Shown: positions 1-10,023 of the stretch, in pieces
Numbering within the stretch: the stretch's first letter is position 1
Layout: every line of letters starts with the position of its first letter
Assembly (NCBI GenBank): GCA_002633025.1
Contig: NMRB01000020.1
Coordinates: 375,519 to 439,518 of the forward strand
Reading direction: 5' to 3'
Length of the DNA stretch: 64,000 nt
From: Notospermus geniculatus
Lineage: Eukaryota > Nemertea > Pilidiophora > Heteronemertea > Lineidae
The notes under the pieces: generated by a model
What the model was told of the DNA's origin: nothing
Databases searched by the model: none
The model's input: the letters and a program-made list of their open reading frames with translations, nothing else
Made by a program: the position numbers and the translations under genes

Positions 1-247
1 TTAAAGGAGTTAGACGCCGAAGTTGTAAACAAGCTGGTTTGTTTACAAATATGGTCGGCAAACTAGTTTTATTCCTTCGTGCAGGTGGCAGCACCCGTGA
101 TCGTTAGACTGGTTCCCGGTCCGATGCAACTCACTCACGATATTCACGTCAGTACATATCACCGACAATAGGTGGCAGCACCGCAGGCGTCCGTGGATAG
201 AGAACCAGTGAGTGAGTGTTTACAACTTCGGCGTCTAACTCCTTTAA
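1..247. mobile_element. TIR element cut at the window edge
   Basis: The first 30 bases (beginning TTAAAGGAGTTAGACGCC) return as a reverse complement at 218-247. This gives a 247-bp unit with about 30-bp terminal inverted repeats. Inside, the word GGTGGCAGCACC occurs twice in direct orientation (near 85 and 170). There is no transposase reading frame, so this is a non-autonomous element. The outer end may extend left of the window. Confidence 0.6.
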
Positions 248-390
248 GTGCTTTAGATGCATTTTCCTGGGATCTGAGAGCAAAAATATGGCCATATAAA
301 ATAGACATTTGGGCCAAGGTATTTTTTGGCACAAAAAGTGGGGGGGGGGGGCCGGGACCCCCGGCCCCCGGCTCCTACGGGCCTGCCACA
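248..390. other. G/C-run flank, probable end of another transposon
   Basis: This stretch holds a G homopolymer at 341-352 followed by alternating G and C runs, ending CCTACGGGCCTG just before the duplicated segment starts at 391. The same kind of G/C-rich end closes the CAGGGCC-type elements elsewhere in the window (32612, 54169, 61759), so it is probably the right end of a related insertion. No gene is seen. Confidence 0.35.
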
Positions 391-791
391 TCACTCGAGC
401 AAGAATTTGCAACGACATATTTGTGGAACGGACATAGCCCCCCGTCCTTCAGTTTCAAATTCTAACACTAGATGGCAGGTCGGACGAATCCGAAGTTGGT
501 CCATTCGTCTGTGTTCCGTCTGATTTGATAATTAAACTGATAAATATGATGATGATTACTTTTATCGGCCTGCTTCAGACCAGTGTCGAGGAGGACAGAC
601 CAGTGTCGAGGAGGTGTTAAACCCAGGCCTACTCATTTTTAGTAATGACGTACCATGATATTTGGCTTTATTTGACGCGCGCGCTGAAAAAGACGCTCGA
701 TCATGTCGATATATCAATTGGACAATCGCATCTATGGACAGATGGACATAGGCCTATTGCAAGACTTTATGTGCGGGTCAGACCACCTTAC

Positions 792-1026
792 CTTCATTCA
801 CCGATAAAATGTCCACTGGCGTCTCCTGGTCATACCGTTCCAGCCAGATCGGAGATTCGACGGGTTCGTACTCCTGGAAATTGTTCTGCTCTATAGTTTG
901 AAGACTTTCCACCAGGTCGGCGCTTCGTTTCAGTTTCGTCGGTAGTGAGAACCGCAAAGTTTTTCGCCGATTCTTAATGAAGTATTTCACCTTTCGGTAG
1001 AGGATATCCTTCTTTTCTGAATTCAT
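792..1026 (-). CDS. Second copy of first coding exon of the unknown five-exon gene
   Basis: The exon has an intact ATG at 1026 and 78 codons plus one base, ending in an AAG|GTAAGG donor at 792/791. It differs from the exon at 6242-6476 at only two residues (V60I and M69T) and keeps frame, start and donor. The N-terminus is lysine/arginine rich (about residues 5-36). No exon 2 is visible to its left. Positions 1-390 are transposon-like, so any partner exons lie outside the window or do not exist. It may be the other allele rather than a paralogue. No protein family was recognised. Confidence 0.55.
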
Positions 1027-1255
1027 GACTTCGAAGGCGGCAGCGTCAAGGCACCTTGCACAGCTAGGCGGGAAGATTTCGGACGGCTGCTCCGGTTAGG
1101 CCTATCTATTGCCTCTGTGGCGGAGCTGGAGCCTGCAGCAAATTGAACACGACTTCACTCGTACATATCGTTACTTGGTCACATTTTGGAGTATTTTTTA
1201 ACTTCCAGTTGGTTGAGTGCGCTCTCAAGCGTGGAGAAACGCCCTAGTGACCATG

Positions 1256-1331
1256 GTGACGCACAGTTGCCAACGCTGAATGACGAAATGACGATCTTAT
1301 GACGTCATCAATGACGCCATGACACAACGTC
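1256..1331. promoter_or_regulatory. CRE/ATF-like TGACG cluster, copy 1
   Basis: A perfect TGACGTCA palindrome at 1300-1307 is surrounded by several TGACG half-sites within about 75 bp. It lies about 275 bp upstream of the exon-1 ATG at 1026 on the minus strand. The full palindrome is the classical CREB/ATF binding site. A promoter role is inferred from position and from retention in both copies. Confidence 0.35.
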
Positions 1332-1346
1332 ACAGTGAAAGCTGCA

Positions 1347-1710
1347 GCCGTCCAATGCAAAAAGGCAGTAACTTGATTTTTCATAGTTTTGAGAAACATT
1401 GATATAGAAAATGCCAGGAAATCCAGCAATGCAACAATGCAAAAACAATGCATTCCTACAATGCAAAAAGGCAGTAACTTCCAATGCATTTTCCTATTAC
1501 TTTTTGGAGATACATGTATTGCCTTTTTGCATTGTTTTTGGGGTGGGGTAGTGAAGATACTGCCTTTGGGTCATGACCTAATTCTTTAAATACTGGGCAT
1601 TGGAGTTAAATGGTACATCAGGAAGGTGAAGCTTCAAGAGCTGATTCCCGAATGACCAAAAGGTGTCTCTGTGCCAAAATGGGAGTTGCTGCCTTTTTGC
1701 ATTGGACGGC
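1347..1710. mobile_element. TIR element in the 5' flank of the duplicated exon
   Basis: The terminal repeats start GCCGTCCAATGCAAAAAGG (1347) and end as the reverse complement at 1685-1710. The TGCAAAAAGGCAGTAAC word also recurs inside in both orientations (near 1460 and 1515). There is no coding capacity. A shortened relative occupies 6795-7110. Confidence 0.55.
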
Positions 1711-2172
1711 TGAGCTATGCCGTGAAGTGGACAGCCCTGCAACTGAAAAAGGACAGGATGCAAAAGTGTATGTAAATATATCACGACGACTGGAACCACC
1801 TATCTGACATCGCTGTCACACCTTGCAGCTCAAGGTCAGTCTCGCCTCGGTGATTCCAAATGAATTTTCCCTCCCATCACTCCATCAATGTCGAGGATAT
1901 AACCACCGCGTCACGGACCAGCACGTTTCTATTAGCCTCCTGACGAAGAAAATTGTTTTGCTCACTAATTGAAATGAAGCAAATTACAAGATATTTGTGC
2001 GTCATGAGAAATTATTAGGGGGTCATCTAGCAGGGGGTTGGCCATGCGATACGACGCGTGACGTGATTGTTTCAATTTCCATGCAGTTGGCTGGAGGATG
2101 CGACGGATTCGCGCTCGGGAAACCAGTATTCAGCTTGATGCGCACATACTGACAGTCATTCCACTGGAAGAG

Positions 2173-2173
2173 N
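2173..2173. other. Single-N contig join
   Basis: One N occurs where the duplicated segment 391-2172 ends. It is best read as a scaffold join of unknown true size. Confidence 0.7.
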
Positions 2174-3118
2174 ACTGCTGCTGCTAGCAATAGCATTCCG
2201 ACCAAGAACTGTCAGTGTCAATGCATTACACAGAGAATGTACACCAAATACATTGATCTCAGTTGTACAAACCAGGTACTCATGCACTCGGTCTGCCGCA
2301 CAACCCTAAAATATCTCGAAATTGCAACATTTCCAGAAGAAATTACGGGAAAGTGAATGTATAAAACTGTTTGCAAAGTAGCAATGAAATTCCTCTTGCT
2401 GATGGTGTCCAAAACGAGCCAGTGAAAGGCTAACGATTAGTAAAAATAGTTTGTGGGTTTCAAAGGCCGCGGCGTTCATTCACCGAGGTATTGAATGCAC
2501 TGCATACCATCCGTGGTCCTCCGCATTTCTCGAAACGCGGCAATCGGAACGAAACGAAACGCTAGGGGCGCTGTCGTCGCCCATAGCGCGCTGCCGAAAC
2601 GGTTGTGGTTGCTGTTGGTGCGCGTTTTTGTTTTGGTCAGTGTGGTCCTTTTGATTGTAATTCGATGACGAGAGTAGGCCTACTTTACTTTCTCCGTCGT
2701 TGCTAAACATACCGGATTCATTGAATATTCTGATTATCTCAGTGTTACACAATAATATAGGCCTAGGCTGGATCTTTGCCCAATGAGACCCAAGTTCAGT
2801 AGGCTAGGTCTAGGCCTAAATAAACAAGCCTATCTTACTTATTGCCGAATGATCATGGTATATGCCTTTAAACGCCAGTAGGTCTGCAGATTAAATTTGG
2901 TGGAATGTTTATCGATTGTTTTTAGTCAAGTGGAACATTTGAGGAGTTTGGTATTGGCGGTGCAGGTTGAGAGCTGATATGAGGGGAGTTTATATCGAAC
3001 CCCGGCGCCAGCGCCAGCCCAGGCGCATGTTTTACCCTAAAGTTTACATACGCCACTGGCATGAACCCCAAAAAAGGCCTACCATGGAATATTAATGAAT
3101 CCAACGACTAGGGACCAT
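2174..3118. other. No recognised feature
   Basis: I see no exon with convincing splice sites and no repeat arms here. A moderately GC-rich patch around 2460-2660 has an open minus frame of 90 codons, but the encoded sequence is unremarkable. Confidence 0.4.
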
Positions 3119-3533
3119 CAATTGAAGGGGTCAGAGCCAGAACAACCTATGTGCCACTTGGGTTGTTTTGGAACTGATATATCAAAATGAACCTTGAAAA
3201 GAGCTCTGTTCAACAAGCACAGCTTCATGTGGAAGTACTGCCCCTTTTGGGTGAAATTGGAGTCAAAAAAAGGCTGAGAGCCAGAACAGCCTATGTGGGT
3301 CCCAACAGTCTTTTGTGTTTTGGATGCTCCCTAGAAGCTCTAAACGGTAACTAAGAGTGATTTGAAGAAGCAAAAATATTTCTTGTTCTTATCAAAATTA
3401 GCATTTGGATAAAATAAAACAAAAATAATTTCTTCAGGGCCAGAACGACCTATGTGCAAAAAACTGTTTTTTGCTTCTCCTGTAAAATTAAAAAAATGCA
3501 CTTAGGTTGTTCTGGCTCTCACCCCTTCAATTG
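3119..3533. mobile_element. Foldback element with internal repeats
   Basis: The ends are CAATTGAAGGGGTCAGAGCC at 3119 and its near reverse complement finishing at 3533. The word GCCAGAAC(A/G)(A/G)CCTATGTG occurs three times in direct orientation (about 3137, 3281, 3440) and once inverted in the right arm. The 415-bp unit is non-coding, with an A/T-rich middle. Confidence 0.65.
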
Positions 3534-4121
3534 TGTTCAGTCACTCAGGGCGACGGGCGTCGATTTACCTGGGCCGAATCACAATACAGCGGCAAAACTT
3601 CAATGCAGCATCTCCCGTGGCTGACTACATTATATGGGGAATACACGCTGCATGGGCGACTACAGAGGAATGCCACTTTTGCAGTGTGATTTACAATGAT
3701 TATCTTTTGACGAATTAGTTTTAACAGTAGGCCTATAGAGTGTACATCAACTCCCCTATTTAAACGTATACACTAACTAATTAACCTACTTTCATTGGTT
3801 ATTCTGCCCATTAATACGTGACCGAGACTTTTCCATATACTTAATTAGCAATTCTTCGGTCAGACTGAGGTCAGGGGTCAAAGCAATCAGCTTGTTAAGT
3901 ATGTCGAGTTGCACTCTAAAATCGCTTGATTATTTTACAACACACCACGAGTTTTGAAGTAAAAAACATGACCCAATCCCATTTAGGAAGTTGGTATATC
4001 AAGTTTACATACACATTGTATTATTTTCACTGCCGGATTTAATTTAAAAAAAAAGAATAAACAAATTCTAATGTGGATGCAAAGATTTTCTTCACTTGAC
4101 GACGGATTCGCGAACAGCTCA

Positions 4122-4127
4122 TTTATT
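4122..4127 (-). terminator. Poly(A) signal AATAAA of the five-exon gene
   Basis: AATAAA on the minus strand lies about 75 nt past the stop codon at 4203. That is a normal spacing for a short 3' UTR and supports the end of this gene model. Confidence 0.5.
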
Positions 4128-4202
4128 TAACCCTGTGGTACATAATACAGGTGTATAATCAATGATTAATACCAGATTCACAAGCTCGCTCATGAATTTT
4201 TG

Positions 4203-6476
4203 TTAATACCGGATGGGGACAATTTTGTTAAATGTAACTGTGGTCACGGTATGAAATCCCCTGCTGGAAGTAATTTGTTCCTTCCGAACGACGAAGTCAT
4301 CAATTGCCTTTAAGCAACGTTCCTCAAAGTTATCAAGATTTCTTCGCGCAAAAATGGGCTGTCGAGCATCTGACAGCGCTGTCGAACTATCCGAACTCTC
4401 TTTCACGCATCTATAAAAACAGACGGACAATTTCCCTGTGCTTGGAGCCTGAAGAATGTTACCCTCCTGAGTTTGCATCCGGCACCCACCGGATTCTTGT
4501 CCAGACAATTCCCAAAGATTTAACGAAAATGGGAGAGGGTGATATGATTTGAGAAGCACTGGCTTGAGGTGTCGGTGTCTGTTCGTTTACCATCGCTACA
4601 TTCATATCACCGGTGGTTTCACCGCCATGTTGTGCAGCACTATCTTTGACACGAACGTCATCAATTTTTGACCCTGACTGGCCAGGTCCTTCGCTTGACT
4701 TATCTCTGCCATCCGCTCGACTGTCATGTCTATCTAACGACTTTTCAGCGGCTGCAATTTCTGCCGTCGAATCAGGAAATTCACCAGCCGAATCCAAGCA
4801 CTTTTCTGATTCATTTGGCGGTGCCCTCTCTCTTACATTCGCCTGTTTCTGTTTTACTGGCGCTGATTTCAGTATCGAGATTGCCGAACTGACGTGACCA
4901 TAATGGGAGAGTGCCCGCTGGAGACCCGCCTCAGATGTGCCGTAGTAGGTGAATGTGATCTTCATATCTTCTTCTACTGTTTTTTCTCTCTGTGGATTGG
5001 AACAGTTGTTTGCTAATGGGGAGGTTTCGCAAATCTGACGAAGAACGAAGTACGAAATACGAAATTCAACTTCATTTCCATGACGTAATGTATTTCTGAA
5101 GATGGTTGGTACCACAAATGTCCCTGCTGCCAGTGCGTCTTTTAGCATGTCATGTAAGACCGAAAGAGTCTTATGGTCCATCTTGAATTTATAAATTTCC
5201 AGTTTGTATCTACGAAGTGGAAACGAGAGATAAATTTCAAAGTTTAATATACACCGTAACTCTATTGGTTTAACCTAATACGCTAAAAGACGCTCTTAGT
5301 GCAGCAGGCGATATTTGTGGTACCAACCATCTCCTGAAATACATTACGTCATGGAAATGAAGTTCAATTTCGTATTTCGTACTTCGTTTTTCGTCAGAAT
5401 AAAATCGTTTGAAACGAATCGCTGGTGATTTCTCACCTTCATAGAAGAAAAAAATTGTATTGACCTTCCTTGTTCCTGGGAAAAAAGACGCACCCATGAT
5501 GAAAGCAGTAAAAATAGGACAATTCTTTCCAACAATTTGAGGGAGTCCGCAAATTTATGGCTCACCTTGTCAGTTGAATCCTTCATACAACTAAGAGGTT
5601 CTATCCAGGTGTTTCTTTCGTAACCCGCTGTCGTATAGGTAAGCACCTTCTCCTTTTTTACCAATGAGAAGAGGGCCTCATTTAGAAGGGTAAGAAGAGG
5701 TCCTTCAGCCACTCTTGACGAACTACATTCTGACCATGTATCTGAGTACAGGAATTTCCAAAAGTCACCTGAAAGTCAAAACAGAAGGATACATGGACAA
5801 ACCTCATAGACATCGTTTTCATATAAAATGTTGAATACCCGTAGCTCTGCCTGGTGTCTTTCTGTAATATCACCACTTCACTCGAGCAAGAATTTGCAAT
5901 GACAGATTTGTGGAACGCGCCAAGCCCGTCCTTCAGTTTCAAATTCTAACACTAGATGGCAAGTCGGACGAATCCGAAGTCGGTCCATTCGTCTGTGTTC
6001 CGTCTGATTTGATAACTAAACTGATAAATATGATGATTACTTTTATCGGCATACTTCAGACCAGTGTCGAGGAGGACAACAGAGGTGTTAAACCAATTTG
6101 GCCTAGGCTACTCCTTTTTAGTATGACGTACCATGATGCATGACGCGCGCACTGAAAAAGACGCTCGATATCAATGGACAATCGCATTTGTGGACAGATG
6201 GACATATTGCAAGACTTAATGCGCGGGTCAGGCCACCTTACCTTCATTTACCGACAAAATGTCCACTGGCATCTCCTGGTCATACCGTTCCAGCCAGACC
6301 GGGGATTCGACGGGTTCGTACTCCTGGAAATTGTTCTGCTCTATAGTTTGAAGACTTTCCACCAGGTCAGCGCTTCGTTTCAGTTTCGTCGGCAGTGAGA
6401 ACCGCAAAGTTTTTCGCCGATTCTTAATGAAGTATTTCACCTTTCGGTAGAGGATATCCTTCTTTTCTGAATTCAT
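4203..6476 (-). CDS. Five-exon gene, 403-aa protein of unrecognised family
   Basis: The exons in transcript order are 6476-6242, 5768-5566, 5475-5437, 4989-4463 and 4410-4203. Donors include AAG|GTAAGG, AAG|GTGAGC and AAG|GTGAGA. Acceptors include TTTCAG, TTCCCAG and CCACAG. Phases (1, 0, 0, 2) agree at every junction, the total is 1212 nt, and AATAAA follows the stop. The product has a basic N-terminus (residues about 5-36), an ordered-looking middle (about 45-200, including DFWKFLYSDTW at 80-90 and ITFTYYGTSEAGL near 170), a charged low-complexity stretch (about 205-320) and a 68-residue last exon. I see no signal peptide, membrane span or known catalytic motif. Introns are short (about 50-100 nt) except intron 1 and intron 3, the latter enlarged by a foldback insertion. 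The weakest part is the 52-nt intron 4 (4462-4411). The family is not recognised, and the role and location are unknown. Confidence 0.7.
5020..5397. mobile_element. Foldback MITE in intron 3 of the five-exon gene
   Basis: The left arm begins GAGGTTTCGCAAATCTGACG. Its reverse complement, shortened by about 20 bp at the outer end, closes at 5397, giving arms of about 130 bp. A longer relative is at 32267-32789. It lies wholly within intron 3 (5436-4990). Removing it leaves an intron of about 70 nt, in line with the gene's other short introns. An open frame runs from exon 4 back into the element, but that is chance. Confidence 0.75.
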
Positions 6477-6711
6477 GACTTCGAAGGAGGAGGGAGCGTC
6501 AAGGCACCTTTGCGCAGCTAGGCGTTACCGGGAAGATTTCGGATGGCTGCCTCCGGTTATCTATTGCCTCTGTGGCGGAGCCGGAGCCTGCAGCGAATTG
6601 AACACGACTTCACTCGTACATATGGTTACTTGGTCACATTTTGGAGTATTTTTTAACTTCCAGTTGGTTGAGTGCGCTCTCAAGCGTGGAGAAACGCCCT
6701 AGTGACCATGG

Positions 6712-6782
6712 TGACGCACAGTTGCCAACGCTGAATGACGAAATGACGATCTTCTGACGTCATCAATGACGCCAACGTCACA
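6712..6782. promoter_or_regulatory. CRE/ATF-like TGACG cluster upstream of exon 1
   Basis: TGACGTCA at 6755-6762 with flanking TGACG half-sites lies about 280 bp upstream of the ATG at 6476. The palindrome is preserved in both copies of the segment. It is a candidate proximal promoter element. No TATA box was assigned. Confidence 0.35.
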
Positions 6783-6794
6783 GTGAAAGCTGCA

Positions 6795-7110
6795 GCCGTC
6801 CAATGCAAAAGGCAGTAACTTGATTTTTCATAGTTTTGAGAAACATTGATATAGAAAATGTCAGGCAATCCAGAACAAACTACATGTACAATGCAAAAAG
6901 GCAGTAACTTCCAATGCATTTTCCTATTACTTTTTGGAGATACTGCCTGTTTGCATTGCCATTGTTTTGGGGGTGGGGTAGTGAAGTTACTGCCTTTGGG
7001 TCATGACCTAATTCTAATTCATTGGAGCTAATTGGTACATCAGGAAGGTGAAGCTTCAAGAGCTGATTCTCGAATGACCAAAAGGTGTCTCTGTGCCAAA
7101 ATTGGACGGC
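6795..7110. mobile_element. Shortened TIR element, relative of 1347-1710
   Basis: The left end GCCGTCCAATGCAAAAGG is kept. The right end keeps only ATTGGACGGC after an internal loss. It lies in the 5' flank of the five-exon gene. Confidence 0.45.
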
Positions 7111-7574
7111 TGAGCTATGCCGTGAAGTGGACAGCCCCGCAACTCGCTGAAAAAGGACAGGATGCAAAAGTGTATGTAAATATATCACGACGACTGGAAC
7201 CACCTATCTGACATCGCTGTCACACCTTGCAGCTCAAGGTCAGTCTCGCCTCGGTGATTCCAAATGAATTTTCCCTCCCATCACTCCATCAATGTCGAGG
7301 ATATAACCACCGCGTCACGGACCAGCACGTTTCTATTAGCCTCCTGACGAAGAAAATTGTTTTGCTCACTAATTGAAATGAAGCAAATTACAAGATATTT
7401 GTGCGTCATGAGAAATTATTAGGGGGTCATCTAGCAGGGGGTTGCCCATGCGATGCGACGCGTGACGTGATTGTTTCAATTTCCATGCAGTTGGCTGGAG
7501 GATGCGACGGATTCGCGCTCGGGAAACCAGTATTCAGCATGATGCACACAGACTGACAGTCATTCCACTGGAAG

Positions 7575-8207
7575 ATTCCGAATACTAGGACTGGCCCCCT
7601 TTCTGTTCGCTTCTTTTAAAGGACCAAGTAGGACATCTGATGGGAAGGAAAAAAGAAGTTTAGATTGAAAAGTTTCTCCCTATTTTGTCGCCTATTACCT
7701 CGATTCGAGGTGGCTAATCAGAGCATGCCGGAGAGGCGTGGTAAAATTGAATTAATACTGGTTTCAAGCAAGTCAATATCTATTAATTTAGATTTTGAAT
7801 TCTGTCGATAACCATCTGTGAATCGATGAGGTACTGATCCCCCTCCGGGAAAATCGATATACAACCGCCTCGTCGCATCTCACCACTGACGCCGGTTAAT
7901 TGTGTGGATTTAAAATCGCCAGAGTAGATCCGCCTAAATGCGTTCCTTTTAAATGGGGATCAGTGTATTTTATACAAACGGGCCAATGATGTATGATAGG
8001 CGATCGTCAAATGCATTCCGTAGATCCCCTTTGTCTAATTGTGGGGCCTAATGCCCGTTTGATTGCTTAGTAATTTCCAAAGTTGCAGTGAAACGTCCAC
8101 ATTCATTTGCGACTCAATTATATGGAAACATTATCTGTATTGTGGAACTTACTTGGCTTTACGATAGCATCTGAGGCTCTTCGCCATTTCCATTGTTATT
8201 ATAGACG
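7575..8207. other. No recognised feature
   Basis: This is intergenic sequence without a convincing exon, hairpin or repeat. Confidence 0.4.
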
Positions 8208-8673
8208 AGCCCATAATGAAATTAGGGAATCAGATGTTTATGGATAGGATGGCGGTCCGCAGGCCATCACCGTGGCGCAACTACATCTCAAGCAATTCGT
8301 CAACAGCACGAGTAATCCTTGAATAAGCGCTTACCTCGTTGTGGTATTTTCGCGTGGCGAACTTGCGCGACTAAGTGAGATCGGAAAGATACATGATTTA
8401 TTGCGAGTGAACCCTAAGCCATACGGAATGGATGTACTGATTTGAGCGACGAACGCCATGATGTCCAACGCACCATCGTCCGGTCATTTTCACTTCGTTC
8501 TTTAACTCGAGGGGCGGAGCATGTTGTAGGTCATATTGACCATTGCTTTCCTCCAAATATTTTATCCGTCATATGTAGCTTAGACTTTGTTAGCGCACAA
8601 ATGAAAATAAGGCCGAATTAATATTATTTGATTGATAGCAAATTTGGCAGAGAGAATAAACGTTATATTACAC

Positions 8674-8877
8674 GGCCCGTATGCATAAAGGTGGAATTAT
8701 TATAAGGGAATAGAGCTTAAAAGGTGGAATAAGGGAGGTAGAGCTTATTCCAGGTGTAACTTAACGTTATAACGTTAAGTTATACCTGGGCCAGGTATAA
8801 ACTTCACGTTATATTATAACAAGTGACACCTGGAATAAGCTCTACCTCCCTTATTCCACCTTTATGCATACGGGCCC
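8674..8877. mobile_element. Foldback MITE, copy A
   Basis: The ends are GGCCCGTATGCATAAAGGTGG and the reverse complement ending at 8877. The interior holds further self-complementary words around TTATAACGTTAAGTTA, so the unit can fold into one long hairpin. A second copy at 9624-9893 carries another insertion. Confidence 0.75.
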
Positions 8878-8896
8878 ACAAGTATGAATTGTGACA

Positions 8897-8975
8897 ACTT
8901 TTGGCAAGGCTCCATCGTTGATCCGTGTCACGTCATAGGTGACACGGATCAACGATACGGAGCCTTGCCAAAAGT
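8897..8975. mobile_element. 79-bp perfect-looking hairpin insertion
   Basis: The arms of about 36 bp begin ACTTTTGGCAAGGCTCC and pair almost perfectly around a seven-base loop. It follows GTGACAA. In the duplicate (copy B) a different hairpin follows the same GTGACAA at 9916. It may be a very small MITE or other hairpin DNA. Confidence 0.6.
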
Positions 8976-9156
8976 CCCTAAAAGCGCGCGTTAAGGTCTA
9001 TATAATACAACACCTTATTGAACTCAGTACTGGAGAAAGAGTTCCAACATGTTGTTCTAATGTTTCTATAATTTGTTGGTCACTGTACATGTACAGAGGC
9101 AAAAGATCGTGTCAGGGTTGCTGACGAAAGTTTTTTAAATGTCGGAAAAATGCTGC

Positions 9157-9157
9157 N
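9157..9157. other. Single-N contig join
   Basis: This N separates two near-identical segments that abut it on either side. Confidence 0.8.
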
Positions 9158-9623
9158 AGCCCATAATGAAATTAGGGAATCAGATGTTTATGGATAGGAT
9201 GGCGGTCCGCAGGCCATCACCGTGGCGCAACTACATCTCAAGCAATTCGTCAACAGCACGAGTAATCCTTGAATAAGCGCTTACCTCGTTGTGGTATTTT
9301 CGCGTGGCGAACTTGCGCGACTAAGTGAGATCGGAAAGATACATGATTTATTGCGAGTGAACCCTAAGCCATACGGAATGGATGTACTGATTTGAGCGAC
9401 GAACGCCATGATGTCCAACGCACCATCGTCCGGTCATTTTCACTTCGTTCTTTAACTCGAGGGGCGGAGCATGTTGTAGATCACATTGACCATTGCTTTC
9501 CTCCAAATATTTTATCCGTCATATGTAGCTTAGACTTTGTTAGCGCACAAATGAAAATAAGGCCGAATTAATATTATTTGATTGATGGCGAATTTGGCAG
9601 AGAGAATAAACGTTATATTACAC

Positions 9624-9893
9624 GGCCCGTATGCATAAAGGTGGAATAAGGGAAGCAGAGCTTATTCCAGGTATAACTTCACGTTTAACTTCACGTTATA
9701 ACGTTTAAAGTTACACCTGGAGCTCTACCTCCCTTATTCCACCTTTAGGCTTCCCTTACATAGAAGTATACGGTATACGAAAACGCCATTTAACAAAGGC
9801 TTCAAGTGGATTCACGACCGTGAAGCCATTGTTAACCGCGGTATTCGTATACCGTATAGTTCTATGTAAAGAAAGCCTTATGCATACGGGCCC
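9624..9893. mobile_element. Foldback MITE, copy B, interrupted
   Basis: It has the same ends as 8674-8877. Its right arm is split by the hairpin element at 9748-9877. Confidence 0.75.
9748..9877. mobile_element. Nested hairpin MITE
   Basis: The arms begin GGCTTCCCTTACATAGAA and include the palindromic word TATACGGTATACG. It is inserted in the outer element between CCTTTA and TTATGC. The uninterrupted site elsewhere reads CCTTTATGC, so a TTA target duplication is seen directly. Confidence 0.7.
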
Positions 9894-9915
9894 ACAAGTA
9901 TATGAATTGTGACAA

Positions 9916-10023
9916 TAGGGAGTTTTCGCAAAGCCCCCGAAACGCCAAACCCATTGTTCGCTACCACGAAGAGAGCATCGAACAAAAGGATAGACGTTTC
10001 AGGGGCTTTGCGAAAACTCCCTA
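9916..10023. mobile_element. Hairpin MITE with TAGGGAGTTTTCGC ends
   Basis: The 108-bp unit has arms of about 31 bp beginning TAGGGAGTTTTCGCAAAGCC, with two mismatches between the arms. It shares the terminal TAGGGAGTTT with the larger family at 15229, 38819, 39565, 40630 and 45644. Confidence 0.65.

Larger units (their letters stand above)
391..2172. repeat. Duplicated 1.7-kb segment, copy 1
   Basis: This segment matches 5878-7574 in the same orientation along its whole length, with small indels. It carries part of an intron, a 235-nt first coding exon (minus strand), a cluster of TGACG half-sites and a TIR element. The match stops at the single N at 2173. It is either a true segmental duplication or the alternative haplotype of 5878-7574 placed at the end of a contig. 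Confidence 0.85.
5878..7574. repeat. Duplicated 1.7-kb segment, copy 2
   Basis: This is the partner of 391-2172. It includes the 5' part of intron 1, exon 1 and about 1.1 kb of 5' flank of the five-exon gene. This copy is contiguous with exons 2-5, so it is the functional context. It lacks about 85 bp relative to copy 1, mostly inside the TIR element. Confidence 0.85.
8208..9156. repeat. Tandem-like duplicate, copy A
   Basis: It is near identical to 9158-10207 outside the transposon insertions. Copy A ends exactly at the single N at 9157, and copy B starts immediately after that N with the same bases that open copy A. This is the signature of two overlapping contigs joined without merging. 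Confidence 0.85.

Noticed and set aside
4990-5181. 5' extension of the exon-4 frame to an ATG at 5181
   Set aside because: This part lies in the foldback element and the acceptor region. The spliced model with exons 1-3 explains the locus better.
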